Below, piece by piece: positions 27,244 to 38,300 of a stretch of DNA of 45,178 bases. Made by a program: the position numbers and the translations under genes. The DNA is from an uncultured Granulosicoccaceae bacterium (GTDB taxonomy: Bacteria; Pseudomonadota; Gammaproteobacteria; Granulosicoccales; Granulosicoccaceae). Below the pieces are notes generated by a model. It did no database searches. It was not told the origin of the DNA and was given only the letters and a program-made list of their open reading frames with translations. The stretch covers positions 1 to 45,178 of the forward strand of contig CALJNA010000097.1 in assembly GCA_937981955.1 (NCBI GenBank), given 5' to 3'. How positions within the stretch are numbered: position 1 is the stretch's first letter; every line of letters begins with the position of its first letter.

Positions 27244-27656
27244 AATTTAAGCGCCAATCGCGTGAGGAGCTTGAGCTCAACCTGACACCACTGATCGATG
27301 TGGTGTTTTTGTTGCTGATTTTCTTCATGGTTTCCACGACCTTTCAGAAAGAGTCTCAGATTTCACTGCAACTGCCAAAGGCTAGTGAATCTTCATCAGA
27401 TGCCCCCACAGACAACATTGAAGTGGTTATCAATGCGGCCGGTCGGTTTTACGTCAACGATCAGGAGCTGGTAAAATCGGATGCAGAATCCTTGCAAGCG
27501 GCGCTTTTCAAACTGATTGATGGCAACCGCGATATACCACTCACCATACGGGCAGATGCACAAACTCCACATCAGGCGGTTGTCATGGCAATGGATGCAG
27601 CCGGACAGCTGGGTATGCTTCGGATGTCCATCGCTACATCGCAAGCACCCAAATAA
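27240..27656 (+). CDS. exbD: ExbD/TolR-family protein
   Basis: A 138-residue protein from a GTG that overlaps the exbB stop by 4 bp. A cytoplasmic stub (FKRQSREELELNLTPLID) leads into the single membrane segment VVFLLLIFFMVSTTF, with the functional Asp in LTPLIDVVFLL. A periplasmic domain follows (NIEVVINAAGRFYVNDQEL). It partners the ExbB encoded just before it. It ends 62 bp before msbA. Confidence 0.93.
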   Translation: MKFKRQSREELELNLTPLIDVVFLLLIFFMVSTTFQKESQISLQLPKASESSSDAPTDNIEVVINAAGRFYVNDQELVKSDAESLQAALFKLIDGNRDIPLTIRADAQTPHQAVVMAMDAAGQLGMLRMSIATSQAPK

Positions 27657-27718
27657 TGTGATAACCGACCAGACATCCGGTCGGACTAAATTGCACAGGC
27701 TTAACCAGTCGGGCTTTC

Positions 27719-29476
27719 ATGGCTGAAGAAAAATCCATCCCACCGAAAGCATCTGTTACTTACCGTCGTCTGCTGTCGTATGTAAAGCCCTACAAGTTGC
27801 AGTTTGCTTACGCCATTCTTGGCATGATTGGTTATGCCATAACCGAGTCCGGATTTGCAGCCCTGATGAAGCCGCTGCTCGATGGAAGCTTTGTCGAAAA
27901 GGATCGGCAGGCAATCGTGCTTGTTCCCATTGTGATTATTCTGATCTTTATCATAAGAGGGGTTGCCGGATTCGCGTCAACTTACTTTATGGCCTGGATT
28001 GGCTGGAGTGTCATCAAGCAACTGCGCAAGGAAGTGTTTGCAAAATACTTGACGTTACCAACCCAGTTTTACGACAACGCTTCATCGGGTGAACTGATCT
28101 CCCGAATAACGTTTAATTCACAGCGAGTTGCTCAGGCAGCCAGTACAACGCTAACCATAATGGTGCGCGATTCGCTTACCGCAATCGGTCTGCTGGCATT
28201 GATGTTTTATCAGAGCTGGAAGTTGTCACTGTGTTTTTTAATCATTGGTCCGATCATTGGCATTATTGTCGACCGGGTTAGTAGACAGTTTCGAGCAGTC
28301 AGTCGCGATATTCAGGATTCCATGGGTGAAGTCAGCCATGTGATACAGGAGGCGGTTGACGGTAGTCGGGTGATTAAAATATTTGGTGGTCAGGCAACCG
28401 AGGAATACCAGTTCGATGTGGTGAATGAGCGAAATCGAGAATTCAATATGCGCGAAACAGTCATTCGTGCTTTGAATGTTCCCGTTATTCAAATGCTCGT
28501 GGCAATTGCATTGGCCATAATCGTCTATGTTGCATCCAGTGGCGGACTAACAGAGCAGTTATCGGTAGGGCAGTTCATGTCTTTTGTTACCGCGATGTTG
28601 TTGTTGTTTCAACCCCTTCGCAGACTCACCTCGTTAAATAATCAGATTCAAAACGGCATTGCTGCAGGCGAAACCTTATTTGCCACACTCGACTTGGAGT
28701 CGGAGCAGGACAACGGTACCCAAGAGGTACAAACACCGTTGCAAACCATCGAATACCGCAATGTGCACCTTAGATACGTCAAAGATAAGCCCAGTGTATT
28801 AAACGATGTGAACGTATCTATAACCGCCGGACAAACAGTTGCCTTTGTTGGTGAATCGGGTAGCGGTAAAACATCGCTGGTTAATTTACTGCCCAGGTTG
28901 TATGACATGAGCGGGGGCAGTGTGCTGATTAACGACATTCCCATAACCGAATATTCGCTGGCCAGTCTGCGAGGCAATATTGCTTATGTCAGTCAGGATG
29001 TCATGTTATTCAACGATACAATTGCCAGTAATATCGCGTACGGAAGTTCGAGTCAGGTTGAAACCAGTGTCCTGCACGAGGCTTGCAAAAACGCCCATGC
29101 GCATGATTTCATTATGCAATTTCCCGATCAGTACGACACCATGGTTGGAGAAAACGGTGTCATGCTTTCTGGTGGTCAGCGACAACGGGTTGCGATCGCT
29201 CGTGCAATCCTGAAAGATGCTCCGATTTTAATTCTCGATGAAGCCACTTCGGCTCTGGATACTGAGTCTGAACGAAAAGTACAAGAAGGGCTGGACGCAC
29301 TGATGAAAACGCGTACGACACTGGTTGTCGCACATCGTTTATCGACAATAGAGCGCGCTGACAAAATAGTTGTGATGGATAAAGGCGTTGTCGTGGAAAC
29401 CGGGACCCACCTGGATTTACTTGCTGGCGATACCCATTATCGCCGGCTGCAACAACTTCACGCAGATAAGCCTTGA
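27719..29476 (+). CDS. msbA: Lipid A/LPS flippase MsbA
   Basis: A 585-residue half-transporter. The N-terminal membrane domain (about 20-320) has six segments with the family-typical YRRLLSYVKPYKLQF opening. The nucleotide-binding domain has Walker A GESGSGKTS, signature LSGGQRQRVAIARAI, Walker B ILILDEATSALD and switch His in VAHRLST. It flips lipid A-core from the inner to the outer leaflet of the inner membrane as a homodimer. lpxK overlaps its 3' end by 4 bp, and kdsB follows, a typical lipid A/Kdo cluster. Confidence 0.96.
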   Translation: MAEEKSIPPKASVTYRRLLSYVKPYKLQFAYAILGMIGYAITESGFAALMKPLLDGSFVEKDRQAIVLVPIVIILIFIIRGVAGFASTYFMAWIGWSVIKQLRKEVFAKYLTLPTQFYDNASSGELISRITFNSQRVAQAASTTLTIMVRDSLTAIGLLALMFYQSWKLSLCFLIIGPIIGIIVDRVSRQFRAVSRDIQDSMGEVSHVIQEAVDGSRVIKIFGGQATEEYQFDVVNERNREFNMRETVIRALNVPVIQMLVAIALAIIVYVASSGGLTEQLSVGQFMSFVTAMLLLFQPLRRLTSLNNQIQNGIAAGETLFATLDLESEQDNGTQEVQTPLQTIEYRNVHLRYVKDKPSVLNDVNVSITAGQTVAFVGESGSGKTSLVNLLPRLYDMSGGSVLINDIPITEYSLASLRGNIAYVSQDVMLFNDTIASNIAYGSSSQVETSVLHEACKNAHAHDFIMQFPDQYDTMVGENGVMLSGGQRQRVAIARAILKDAPILILDEATSALDTESERKVQEGLDALMKTRTTLVVAHRLSTIERADKIVVMDKGVVVETGTHLDLLAGDTHYRRLQQLHADKP

Positions 29477-30507
29477 ACAAGGTTTGGTTCACGCGCGGAT
29501 GGGCCGCTGTTGCGTTATATCCCGTGACGGTGCTCTATGGCGTACTTGTTTTCGTCCGTCGCTCGCTCTACAAGAGCGGGATTCTAAAGTCCAGCTCGTC
29601 CGGGGTGCCCGTTATTGTCGTTGGAAATATTAGCGTGGGAGGCACCGGTAAAACACCTATCGTTAGCATGCTTGTCAAAAAACTGGAAAACGCCGGATAC
29701 AAACCTGGCATTGTCAGTAGAGGTTACGGGGCTGTGCCCGCAAAAGAACCGCGGTTAATCAACGCGGATTCGCAAGTTGAGTGGGCTGGCGATGAACCAT
29801 TGATGCTGTCTCGCGATACAGGTGTTCCTGTTTGTATTTGTATCGCCCGCGCAGCAGCGGTTGATTATCTTGTTAACGAGGCCAATGTTGATGTGATTGT
29901 TAGTGACGATGGCCTGCAACACTACGCCATGAAGCGCGATATGGAAATAGCGGTCGTGGATGGTCAGCGACTTTTGGGAAATGGCTGGCTATTGCCGGCG
30001 GGTCCTTTACGCGAACCGCCTGCGAGACTAAATGCGGTTGAGATTATAGCCATGCAACAGCGACCCGATGACGCTGAAACAGACCGACTCAAGCGTTTGG
30101 AAAGTCTGCCGGTTTTGCGCGAAACCTTGTTAAGAGCAGGCAGTTTTCACTTAGCCATTGATTCGCTGATTAATCTGAAAACGAATCAAGTGAAAAAACT
30201 TGAATCATTTAAAAACAGCAGAGCGCATGCTGTCGCAGGTGTCGGCAATCCGCAACGATTTTTTGAATCGTTAACACGGCAGAGCGTTGAACTCATTAAG
30301 CATGCTAAGCCCGATCATCATAAATTCCTCCCTGAAGATGTGGATTTCAATGATAATTTACCTGTATTAATGACATCTAAAGACGCGGTGAAGGTGCGTG
30401 AGCTTGATGTCGATATGAGTAATCTATACGAAGTGTCAGTCAGCGCAGTACTCGACGAAGCGCTTGAGTCAGCGTTTGATCGTGTCCTGACAACACTGAA
30501 TTCATGA
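29473..30507 (+). CDS. lpxK: Tetraacyldisaccharide 4'-kinase LpxK
   Basis: A 344-residue enzyme starting at TTG 29473, which overlaps the msbA stop (TTGA). A hydrophobic N-terminal anchor (AAVALYPVTVLYGVLVFV) is followed by the P-loop in GNISVGGTGKTP (about residues 51-62), GYKPGIVSRGYGA, the acidic VIVSDDGLQHYAMKRD and LLGNGWLLPAGPLREP, all diagnostic for LpxK. It phosphorylates the 4' position of the lipid A disaccharide at the inner face of the inner membrane. The TTG start is inferred from the overlap and from good alignment of the N-terminus. Confidence 0.95.
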   Translation: MNKVWFTRGWAAVALYPVTVLYGVLVFVRRSLYKSGILKSSSSGVPVIVVGNISVGGTGKTPIVSMLVKKLENAGYKPGIVSRGYGAVPAKEPRLINADSQVEWAGDEPLMLSRDTGVPVCICIARAAAVDYLVNEANVDVIVSDDGLQHYAMKRDMEIAVVDGQRLLGNGWLLPAGPLREPPARLNAVEIIAMQQRPDDAETDRLKRLESLPVLRETLLRAGSFHLAIDSLINLKTNQVKKLESFKNSRAHAVAGVGNPQRFFESLTRQSVELIKHAKPDHHKFLPEDVDFNDNLPVLMTSKDAVKVRELDVDMSNLYEVSVSAVLDEALESAFDRVLTTLNS

Positions 30508-30525
30508 GCGATCTGGAACCGTAGA

Positions 30526-31290
30526 ATGTCTCAACCTGATTTCAATATTGTTATACCCAGTCGATTTGGATCAAGTCGATTTCCGGGAAAGCCGCTTCAT
30601 CCATTGAATGGTAAGCCCATGCTGTTGCATGTGGTTGATCGTGCTCGAGAATCGTCAGCAAAGGTTATTGTTGTCGCCACAGATGATCAGCGAATAGCAG
30701 ATTTGTGTGTGCAAGCCGGTGTGCAAGTAGAAATGACCGATGAGGCGCATGTGAGCGGTACTGACAGAATTGCTGAAGTGGCGAAACGGCTGGATTGGCA
30801 AGACGATTGTATTATTGTTGGCCTGCAAGGAGATGAGCCGGCTACCTCGGCGGATATGCTGAACACACTGGCTAACAATCTGAGTACCTTTGCTGATGCT
30901 GATATGGCTACATTTTGTATTCCGGTAAATGATATCGAGGAATATCAGAACACGCATCGTGTGAAAGTGGTGCGTGACAGTCGCGGAATGGCGCTTTACT
31001 TTAGCCGGGCATCCATCCCGGCCAGGCGCGATATGAAGAGCGGCAGCGACTATCCCGAGTCATTTATTCACGTTGGCTTGTACGCTTATCGCTGTCACTT
31101 TCTTAAAAAATTCTCCACTTTGCCGGTTGCCTATATAGAAGAGCAGGAACAACTTGAACAATTACGCGTTTTATATAACGGCGGTCGCATACATGTTGAT
31201 CTCGCAAACGAGGCAGCTGCAGGTGTGGACCATCCCGAAGATGTTGAATCGATTGAAGCACTATTGGCTCAACGGTTTGGGGCTGCGTAA
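30526..31290 (+). CDS. kdsB: 3-deoxy-manno-octulosonate cytidylyltransferase (CMP-Kdo synthetase)
   Basis: A 254-residue cytidylyltransferase. It opens with FNIVIPSRFGSSRFPGKPL (the CTP-binding loop), continues with IIVGLQGDEPATSADML, then LYFSRASIPARRD and VGLYAYRCHFLKKF, the KdsB pattern. It activates Kdo with CTP for addition to lipid A. It follows lpxK by 18 bp and is likely cotranscribed. Confidence 0.97.
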   Translation: MSQPDFNIVIPSRFGSSRFPGKPLHPLNGKPMLLHVVDRARESSAKVIVVATDDQRIADLCVQAGVQVEMTDEAHVSGTDRIAEVAKRLDWQDDCIIVGLQGDEPATSADMLNTLANNLSTFADADMATFCIPVNDIEEYQNTHRVKVVRDSRGMALYFSRASIPARRDMKSGSDYPESFIHVGLYAYRCHFLKKFSTLPVAYIEEQEQLEQLRVLYNGGRIHVDLANEAAAGVDHPEDVESIEALLAQRFGAA

Positions 31291-31377
31291 TTATCGACAG
31301 AAATGAACCAGTCGGATGAAAACAGTGCTGAATCAACAAAGACAACTGAAGCTATTTTCTAAAAGGTTAAATACAAA

Positions 31378-31992
31378 ATGAAAAAATCAGAAACTGCTTT
31401 AAAAGCAAGCCGCGATTGGAAAATAGAAAGCTCCGACATTGTCTATAGCGGATTTTATAAGCTGGAGAAGTTGTTTTTTAAACACGCCCTATTCAACGGT
31501 GGTCAATCTGAACTGATTGATCGTGAACAGTTTATTCGTGGCAATGTCGTTGGAGTGCTTGCGCATGACCCGAAACTTGACAAGATAGCATTGGTTGAAC
31601 AATTCAGAATAGGTGCCAGAAACAGGGCAGAGCATCCATGGTTAATTGAGATAATTGCCGGCATGATAGAGCCTGGAGAGCAGCCACAAGAGGTTGCTGT
31701 ACGTGAAGCCTACGAGGAGGCGGGTATTCGTATAACGAATTTAACAGAAGCTGTGCATTACCTTGCCAGTCCGGGCGCCAGTACAGAAGAAGTGTATGTT
31801 TATTACGCTGAAGCCGATTTGTCTGAAGCCGGAGGTGTATACGGGTTGGATGAAGAAGGTGAAGATATCCTTCTACACATCGTTGATTCGGACGAAGCCA
31901 TTAAAATGCTTGAACAAGGAACAATCTGCAATGCGCTCAGCATTATTGCGTTGCAGTGGTTTCGGCATTTCCGCATTTCACAAAGTCACTGA
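31378..31992 (+). CDS. nudF: ADP-ribose pyrophosphatase, NudF-type Nudix hydrolase
   Basis: A 204-residue Nudix protein. The Nudix box is perfect: Gly, five residues, Glu, seven residues, then REAYEEAGI (starting at GMIEPGEQ). The upstream domain-swap strands (VGVLAHDPKLDKIALVEQFRIGAR) and the region HYLASPGASTEEVYVYYAEADLS match NudF-type ADP-ribose pyrophosphatases. It would hydrolyse ADP-ribose to AMP and ribose-5-phosphate in the cytoplasm. It begins 87 bp after kdsB, with aaagg about 10 nt before the ATG, so it may have its own promoter. Confidence 0.92.
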   Translation: MKKSETALKASRDWKIESSDIVYSGFYKLEKLFFKHALFNGGQSELIDREQFIRGNVVGVLAHDPKLDKIALVEQFRIGARNRAEHPWLIEIIAGMIEPGEQPQEVAVREAYEEAGIRITNLTEAVHYLASPGASTEEVYVYYAEADLSEAGGVYGLDEEGEDILLHIVDSDEAIKMLEQGTICNALSIIALQWFRHFRISQSH

Positions 31993-32395
31993 TCGGCTGC
32001 TGCACTTTCGTGCATAAACGGCGAGCGTCAATCAAGGCCGTGATCAGGCAACGCGGCTATTTCGGGCCATATTGGGTCTGAATATCCGCCCTCAGCAGGC
32101 TCTCCGTACTATCCAGGCGACCGACAGCGGCAGTATTACCTCGAATTCGGCACGGAAGCCGGATTCACCCGCTAAACCGGCCATCTAACTGGTACCTTCA
32201 GGCACGTTTCTCGCACCTTTTTCTTCCGTTCGAGCGTGCCAGAAATCTGCCACCTTTTCTGTGTCTTTTTCCTGTTTGGCGCCCGCCGAACCAACCGATT
32301 AGTGCCCCACGAATGCGCAAAGAAGCCTGTCGCGGGTCGTGCCACGTTTCGTGGATGTCGAATGGAAAAGATTACCGGTAAGGAGAAAGCGGTTC
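31993..32395. other. About 400-bp intergenic region upstream of the giant repeat protein
   Basis: No coding frame is convincing here. An imperfect inverted repeat lies at 32201-32240: ggcacg-ttt-ctcg pairs with cgag-cgtgcc around a pyrimidine-rich loop. It could terminate the nudF transcript or act in the 5' region of the giant gene. A smaller gccgg/ccggc pair lies at 32158-32181. I did not recognise a riboswitch; a cyclic-di-GMP aptamer was looked for because of the surface protein downstream, without a match. Confidence 0.45.
32380..32385 (+). promoter_or_regulatory. Ribosome-binding site deciding the giant gene's start
   Basis: The hexamer aaggag is a near-perfect anti-16S match, placed 10 nt before the in-frame GTG at 32396. 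No comparable site precedes the earlier GTG at 32339, so the shorter protein is preferred. Confidence 0.7.
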
Positions 32396-35300
32396 GTGTT
32401 TAATCGTCTTGACAATCGAGCGGATAAGTCAGTCTGTTCCCGAGTTATTTCCCGATTCTTTTTTGTTGCTTGTTTAATCGCACAATGTTTTGGCAATGTT
32501 GGCTTTGCTGGAAGTCTTGAATTACAACCTTTCGCTCAAGGTGTCATAAGCGGAACGGAACCGTTCAACACCAGTGGTAAATGCCACGAGCCGGGTGATG
32601 ATTGTGGTAGTGAAGACGCTCGTGTTCGCACCGGTGATTTGATGCAATTTGCATGGTCGATAACCACCGAAAATTTTTCTCCGGGTGAAGACGAATTCAC
32701 CGCCGTTATTTTTGAACAAACGCTTAGTGCAAGTGCTAATGCGACCGTTCGTTTTGATCGTATTCCAACAGTTTGTCTTCCGTTTCCTGCTGGCCCTGGA
32801 GGTGACAATCCGCAATCTTCGTTAACGATTAACACCGATGGATCGCAAACCTTGTTGTGTAATCTGGGCCCAATGGAAGAGGGTGCACAGAAATCGTTTT
32901 CCATTCCTGTTCGTCCAAGTGCAAACAGTGAAAACGCGTCCACGTTTACATCAACTCAATTTTCGTATGCGCTTGATGCTGCCGGTACCAAAATCGTTTC
33001 CAACCAGACTTATGTTGACAGTACAGTTTATGAGATTTCTGCAGCTCCTGCTTTTGATCTAATGGCAGACCGAAAAGACATGTATCAAGGTGCACGAGTT
33101 GTTGAAGATCTGGGTGAAGGTGCCGGACCTGAACCGGGTTACATGGTTTATTTGAACGCGCATATTGCCGCTGATGGCTTGCGCAGAGGTAAAGGCGTTG
33201 AGGCATTGGATAACATGGTTACGTTCAATGCGACTATTAACGCGACCAATAAAGACGGCGTAACTGAATACGATCTACCGTATAAAATGATGAGTTGTGA
33301 ACCGAACCCTGGTCGCTGGCCGGGCACGGTTTACGGTAATGAGCAGCTGGCAAGCTCGGAGCCTCTTGCGGCGAAGGTAGTAGATTCGGGAACGTGTACC
33401 TTTTCCGGTGATGATCGTGATGGTTATAAGTTCACGCTAACGGGTATTGACAGTCAGGGTATTCGCTACCCGACAGAAACAGCGACTGGAAATTCATTGC
33501 TGACCGGCCCGTTTTTTGTTGCTGCATACCAAATCGGTTTTTTTGTACCGTTTTCTGCAATTGAAGCCTCTGATGGTGATTTAGGTGGTAACGGTGGTGC
33601 AGTAAATCTAAGTACTTGTCTGGCTGATTTTGACCCTGCAAGTAACACTGGCATTTCTAATTACGCATCATCTGTAGAGCCCGGTTACAACGGTGAAGCC
33701 ATGAGCGATGGTTCAGCGAGTAACAACTGCACCGGTCCATTAACTTTGCAGTTATCCAGCGGCGGTGGTTATAACCATCGGTTGGTTTCTACCGTGGATG
33801 ATAGCGGTAACTATGCGTTGGAGCCCCTGGTCGATATTGCACACATTGGTGCAACCTCAGTTGAAGCAACCACGCGTTACGCGCACATGGAAACATTTTC
33901 GAATTCCGGTAGTGAACGACTGGATGACTTCCAGGCTTGCTTTAAGTTCGATAACACGGTATCAAAACTTATTGATGCAAGTCTTGTTGGAGCGTCTGCC
34001 GGTCAATATGCGTTTGTAGCCGAAGACGCGACAGCCAACTTTGATCACTCTCAATTTCAAGTGCTTTACGGTAGTGCCGACTTTGGTACCGACTCTCCGA
34101 TTGATCGCAACGCAGATGGTGTCAGTGATTTCGATCCAACAACAGGTCGATATGAAGGAAACTGGGAATCAATGCGATCGCTCAGATGCGTTGACGGGTT
34201 GGTTTCCAACTGGGTCAGCGACCCGAAATCGTTGGGCTTAGATAAAGTCAACGTTGTTCGATTTATCGGGAAAAATGGTCCTGTACCAATTGACCCGGGT
34301 CAATCGTTTCGTGCATTCCTGCCATTGGAGATGCGAGAAATATTTGTTGGTGGAAAAAACGATGGTCAACCCATACCGGTTGGCACTGTTGCCGCAGCAA
34401 TGAGTAGTTTTCGAACCGATCAGTTCTACCCTGAATGGCGCCCCATTCAATATTCACCATCACCAGAATCCAGTCAAGGCGATGGAGATCGGGTGACGTA
34501 TACAAAAGTTTCCCTGAATGCGGTGCTGTCGACTGAGTTCCCTGCTGCGGCCCCAGGTGTCACTCAATCGGTTTTGGCTGGAAACGATGTCGTTTGGAAA
34601 ATCACACCGTCGATTGATTCAAGTCTGCCGTCAGGTGGTGTTGCCCAACAGATGCGACTGACTGGAATTTTACCTGCCGGTTCCAGTTTTCAAGCAGATT
34701 GCACAGCACAGTTACCTGAAGGTGTTGCTCCGACACTTATTCGTTATAACCAGCCTGAACCGGGCCAACAAACATTGACATGGGAACTGGGCAACCGACA
34801 TTCCTCAGATGAAATTGCACCGATTGTGTTTTGTGCATCTACTGATCCGTTTGGTGCCGAGGGTTCTGTTCGAATTGCCAGTGCTTTCGCTCAAGCCGCC
34901 AACGCCACAGCGTCGGTTCCTACAAAGCAATCCATTGCTCTTGGGCAGGCCGGTGAGATTCGTGCCGCGGTGTTGGTTGATGTTGAAGTGGACGGGGTCA
35001 ATGATAATCAGGAATACGTGTTGAAGTATGTCAATTTCTCGGACACGGTCAGCATTGACAAACCAACCATCATTAACGTTCTGCCTTTTAATGGCGATGA
35101 AATCGGCGCATCGAGGCGTGTACCTGGTTCAGTTTTCAGCGGCTCTTTAACGTTAATGGCTGAACCAACACTCAGCTTTATTGATGGGGCCACACCTTCT
35201 GCGGGTGAACAACCAATGGGTACAATCTTCTACACAGCAGATGCACGAGCAGGTATTTCAGATAACCCGAACATTAATACCAGTTTCTGGTGTTCATATC

Positions 35301-38300
35301 AGAATAATCAGTTTGCGCCAGTGGCTGGAGGATTGGGAAATTGTCCGGGCTCTTTGTCAAACGTAACTGCAATTAAATTCGAATCCAACTACGCACTGGC
35401 CAGAAACGGCAGTCCGCGTCAGGGACAGCAAATCACCTACGTTGTCAGTGCTCGTGCTAATCGGCCAGGAAACCGTTATACCAACACTTTTCGTCTGGAT
35501 TCGGACGATTTGTCCGGTACGCAGACCGTGCGTGGTCGTCCGGCTTCCGTTCTTATTACGTCTCACTCAATTGGTGATCTTATTTTTGTTGATGTTAATC
35601 AGGATGGAAAATATTCAAGCCAGATTGATGTTCTTGCACCCGATGGTATTTCTGTAGAGCTAAGACGGGAAGCTGATGACTCTTTGGTAAGCAGTACCGC
35701 AACAGAAAACGGTACATTCCTGTTTGACTTGCTTGGCGATGGTGAGTACTACGTTTTAATACCGGCAGAGGAATTTGGTGCGGACAAAGCGTTGCGTGAC
35801 TGGAAAGTTGCACCGAATGCTCAATCAGCGAATACCGATGCTAATCATGACGTTGATCATTCCGGCATCAGCAATGGCCCGGCTTCGCTAAACGGTGTTC
35901 GCACCGATACCATATCGCTATCGTCGGAGGCACCTGAATCTCCGGTGGAAGCACCAACCGGGCAAGAGCCTGTTGGTGATAACAGTTTTGGTTTGACCGA
36001 CAGCAACACCAATGATGATTTTTCCAACCTGACCATCGATATTGGACTGGTTAGCGGAGATGCAGACAAAGATGGTGTGCCCGACATCGTTGAATTTGGC
36101 ACCAATACCTTAAAGGGTTTTGTCGATTCCGATAACGATGGTATTCCGAATTATCTTGACCCTGATTCAGACAATGACGGCATCAACGACGGCGTGGAAG
36201 CACAATATTCCGGTACGTCTGCTCTGGCATCGTCCAACAGCTCTCAAATTGGAGATTCAAGCGTTAGTACTGGAGACGATACTAACGGAAGCATTAGCGG
36301 TACAGCGAATGAACACCGAATTGCTGATCTGTACTTATTAGGCCTTGTTGATTCTGACAACGATCAGCGACCGGACTATATAGATCTTGATTCCGACAAC
36401 GATGCAATACCTGATGCGTTAGAACGAGGTGGAGTATCTTCAGATAACGCATTAGACGAAGACGGTGATGGTGTTGCCAATTATATCGACCTTGATAGTG
36501 ATAACGATGGCGTCTTCGACGCAGTTGAGGCTGATACTTTTTCGCAGGCAAACCAGGATTCTGATCGCGACGGTATTATAGATCGCTTTGATGTAACGAA
36601 TACCGGTGGGAGTGATACCAACAACGATGGTATCGATGACATCGCCGCGATTGTTGACCGTGATCGCGACGGCAATCCAGACTATACCGATAGCGATTCT
36701 GATAATGATGGTATCAGCGACCTGGTTGAATTTGGCTCAGCTGATCTTGACGCGGACGGCGTTATTGACAACTTCACAGATGTAGACGGCAATGGAGTGC
36801 ATGATGGTTTGGTGCTTACCGAACCACCGGCAAAAGACACCGATGCTGACGGCATACCCGATACGCACGATAAAGATACTGATGGAGATGGTGTGCCCGA
36901 TTCTATCGAAGCCGCACTGCAACGTGGTGGTGATATGGATGGAGACGGTTTACCTGCACAGCTGGATCTTGATTCTGATAACGACGGCATCACTGACGGC
37001 GTTGAGTTCGGTGTGATGTTTAAAGACACCGATGGCGATGATATTGATGATCTATTCGATGCTGATACTACAGGTGGATTTGATACGGATGCCGACGGAA
37101 TAGATGACCGTTTTCAAACTGGCAACCCGTTTGATCTTGATGGTGACGGCTCGGTCAATGCCAGTGACTTCGACAGTGACAATGATGGTATTGCTGATGC
37201 GGCGGAATTCGGTTTCGATCAAAGCAGTCTTGACACAGGCGCCAACAATCCGCTGAATCCAGTTGCGCAATTTGATGCGAATGGTGATGGACTGAATGAC
37301 AACATGGCTGCGGCTTACACAGGTAGCAATCTGAACAAGCCATTAACTGATTCAGATGGAGACGCTCTGCCAGATGTGTACGACGTCGATTCTGACGATG
37401 ATGGTATTCCCGATGCGCTGGAAAGCGCAACGATTGATACGGACAACGATGGTCTTGCTGACTATCGTGATGCCGATGCTGATAACGATGGCATACACGA
37501 CTGGCTTGAAGCTCGCTCGCTGAGTATGGATGCCGATGGGGACGGTATCAGTAATATTTTTGATGTTGATGTGACTGGCGGACAAGATGCCAACAACGAT
37601 GGCATTGATGATCGACTGACTAAAACCAGTTTGCTCGATTCAGATCGTGATGGCATACCCGATCATCTCGATCTGGATTCTGATGGTGATGGTATTACTG
37701 ACCTTATTGAAGCGGGTGCGATCGACATCAATGGCGATGGAAAAGTTGACGGTTTCAGGGATAACGACAATGACGGTACCCATGACGGACTTGGTCCGAT
37801 CGGTTTAGTACCACCGGATACCGACATGGATGGTGCTAATGATGGTGTTGACAGTGATGCTGACAATGATGGTGTACCGGACTTTGCCGAGACTGGCAGT
37901 GACGGTGTATCGATAATCGACTCGGATGATGACGGTATTGCTGACTTTCGAGACAGTGATTCAGATAACGATGGTATCAACGATGGTGTGGAAGCAGGGT
38001 TGATACTGGGTTCTGGTAGTGATGAATTACCAGATCAAGACAACCGTGACTCTGCCACGGGCGCGGTGTTGTTCACGGTCCCACCCTATGTGCTGATCGA
38101 TACCGACGGTGATGGCTTGCACAATTTTCGCGATCCGGATTCAGACAACGATGGTATTGGTGATGCCGATGAACGTGGTGAGGAGCTTCTGCCGTTGGAT
38201 TCAGATTCTGACGGCAAGCCTGATTACATTGATACAGATGCTGATAACGATGGCATACCCGATTTATTTGAAGGTAACGGAGATTCGGACAACGATGGCA

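Noticed and set aside
32339..32395. Earlier GTG start for the giant protein
   Set aside because: It lacks a ribosome-binding site, whereas aaggag sits correctly before the GTG at 32396, which also gives a more normal signal peptide.
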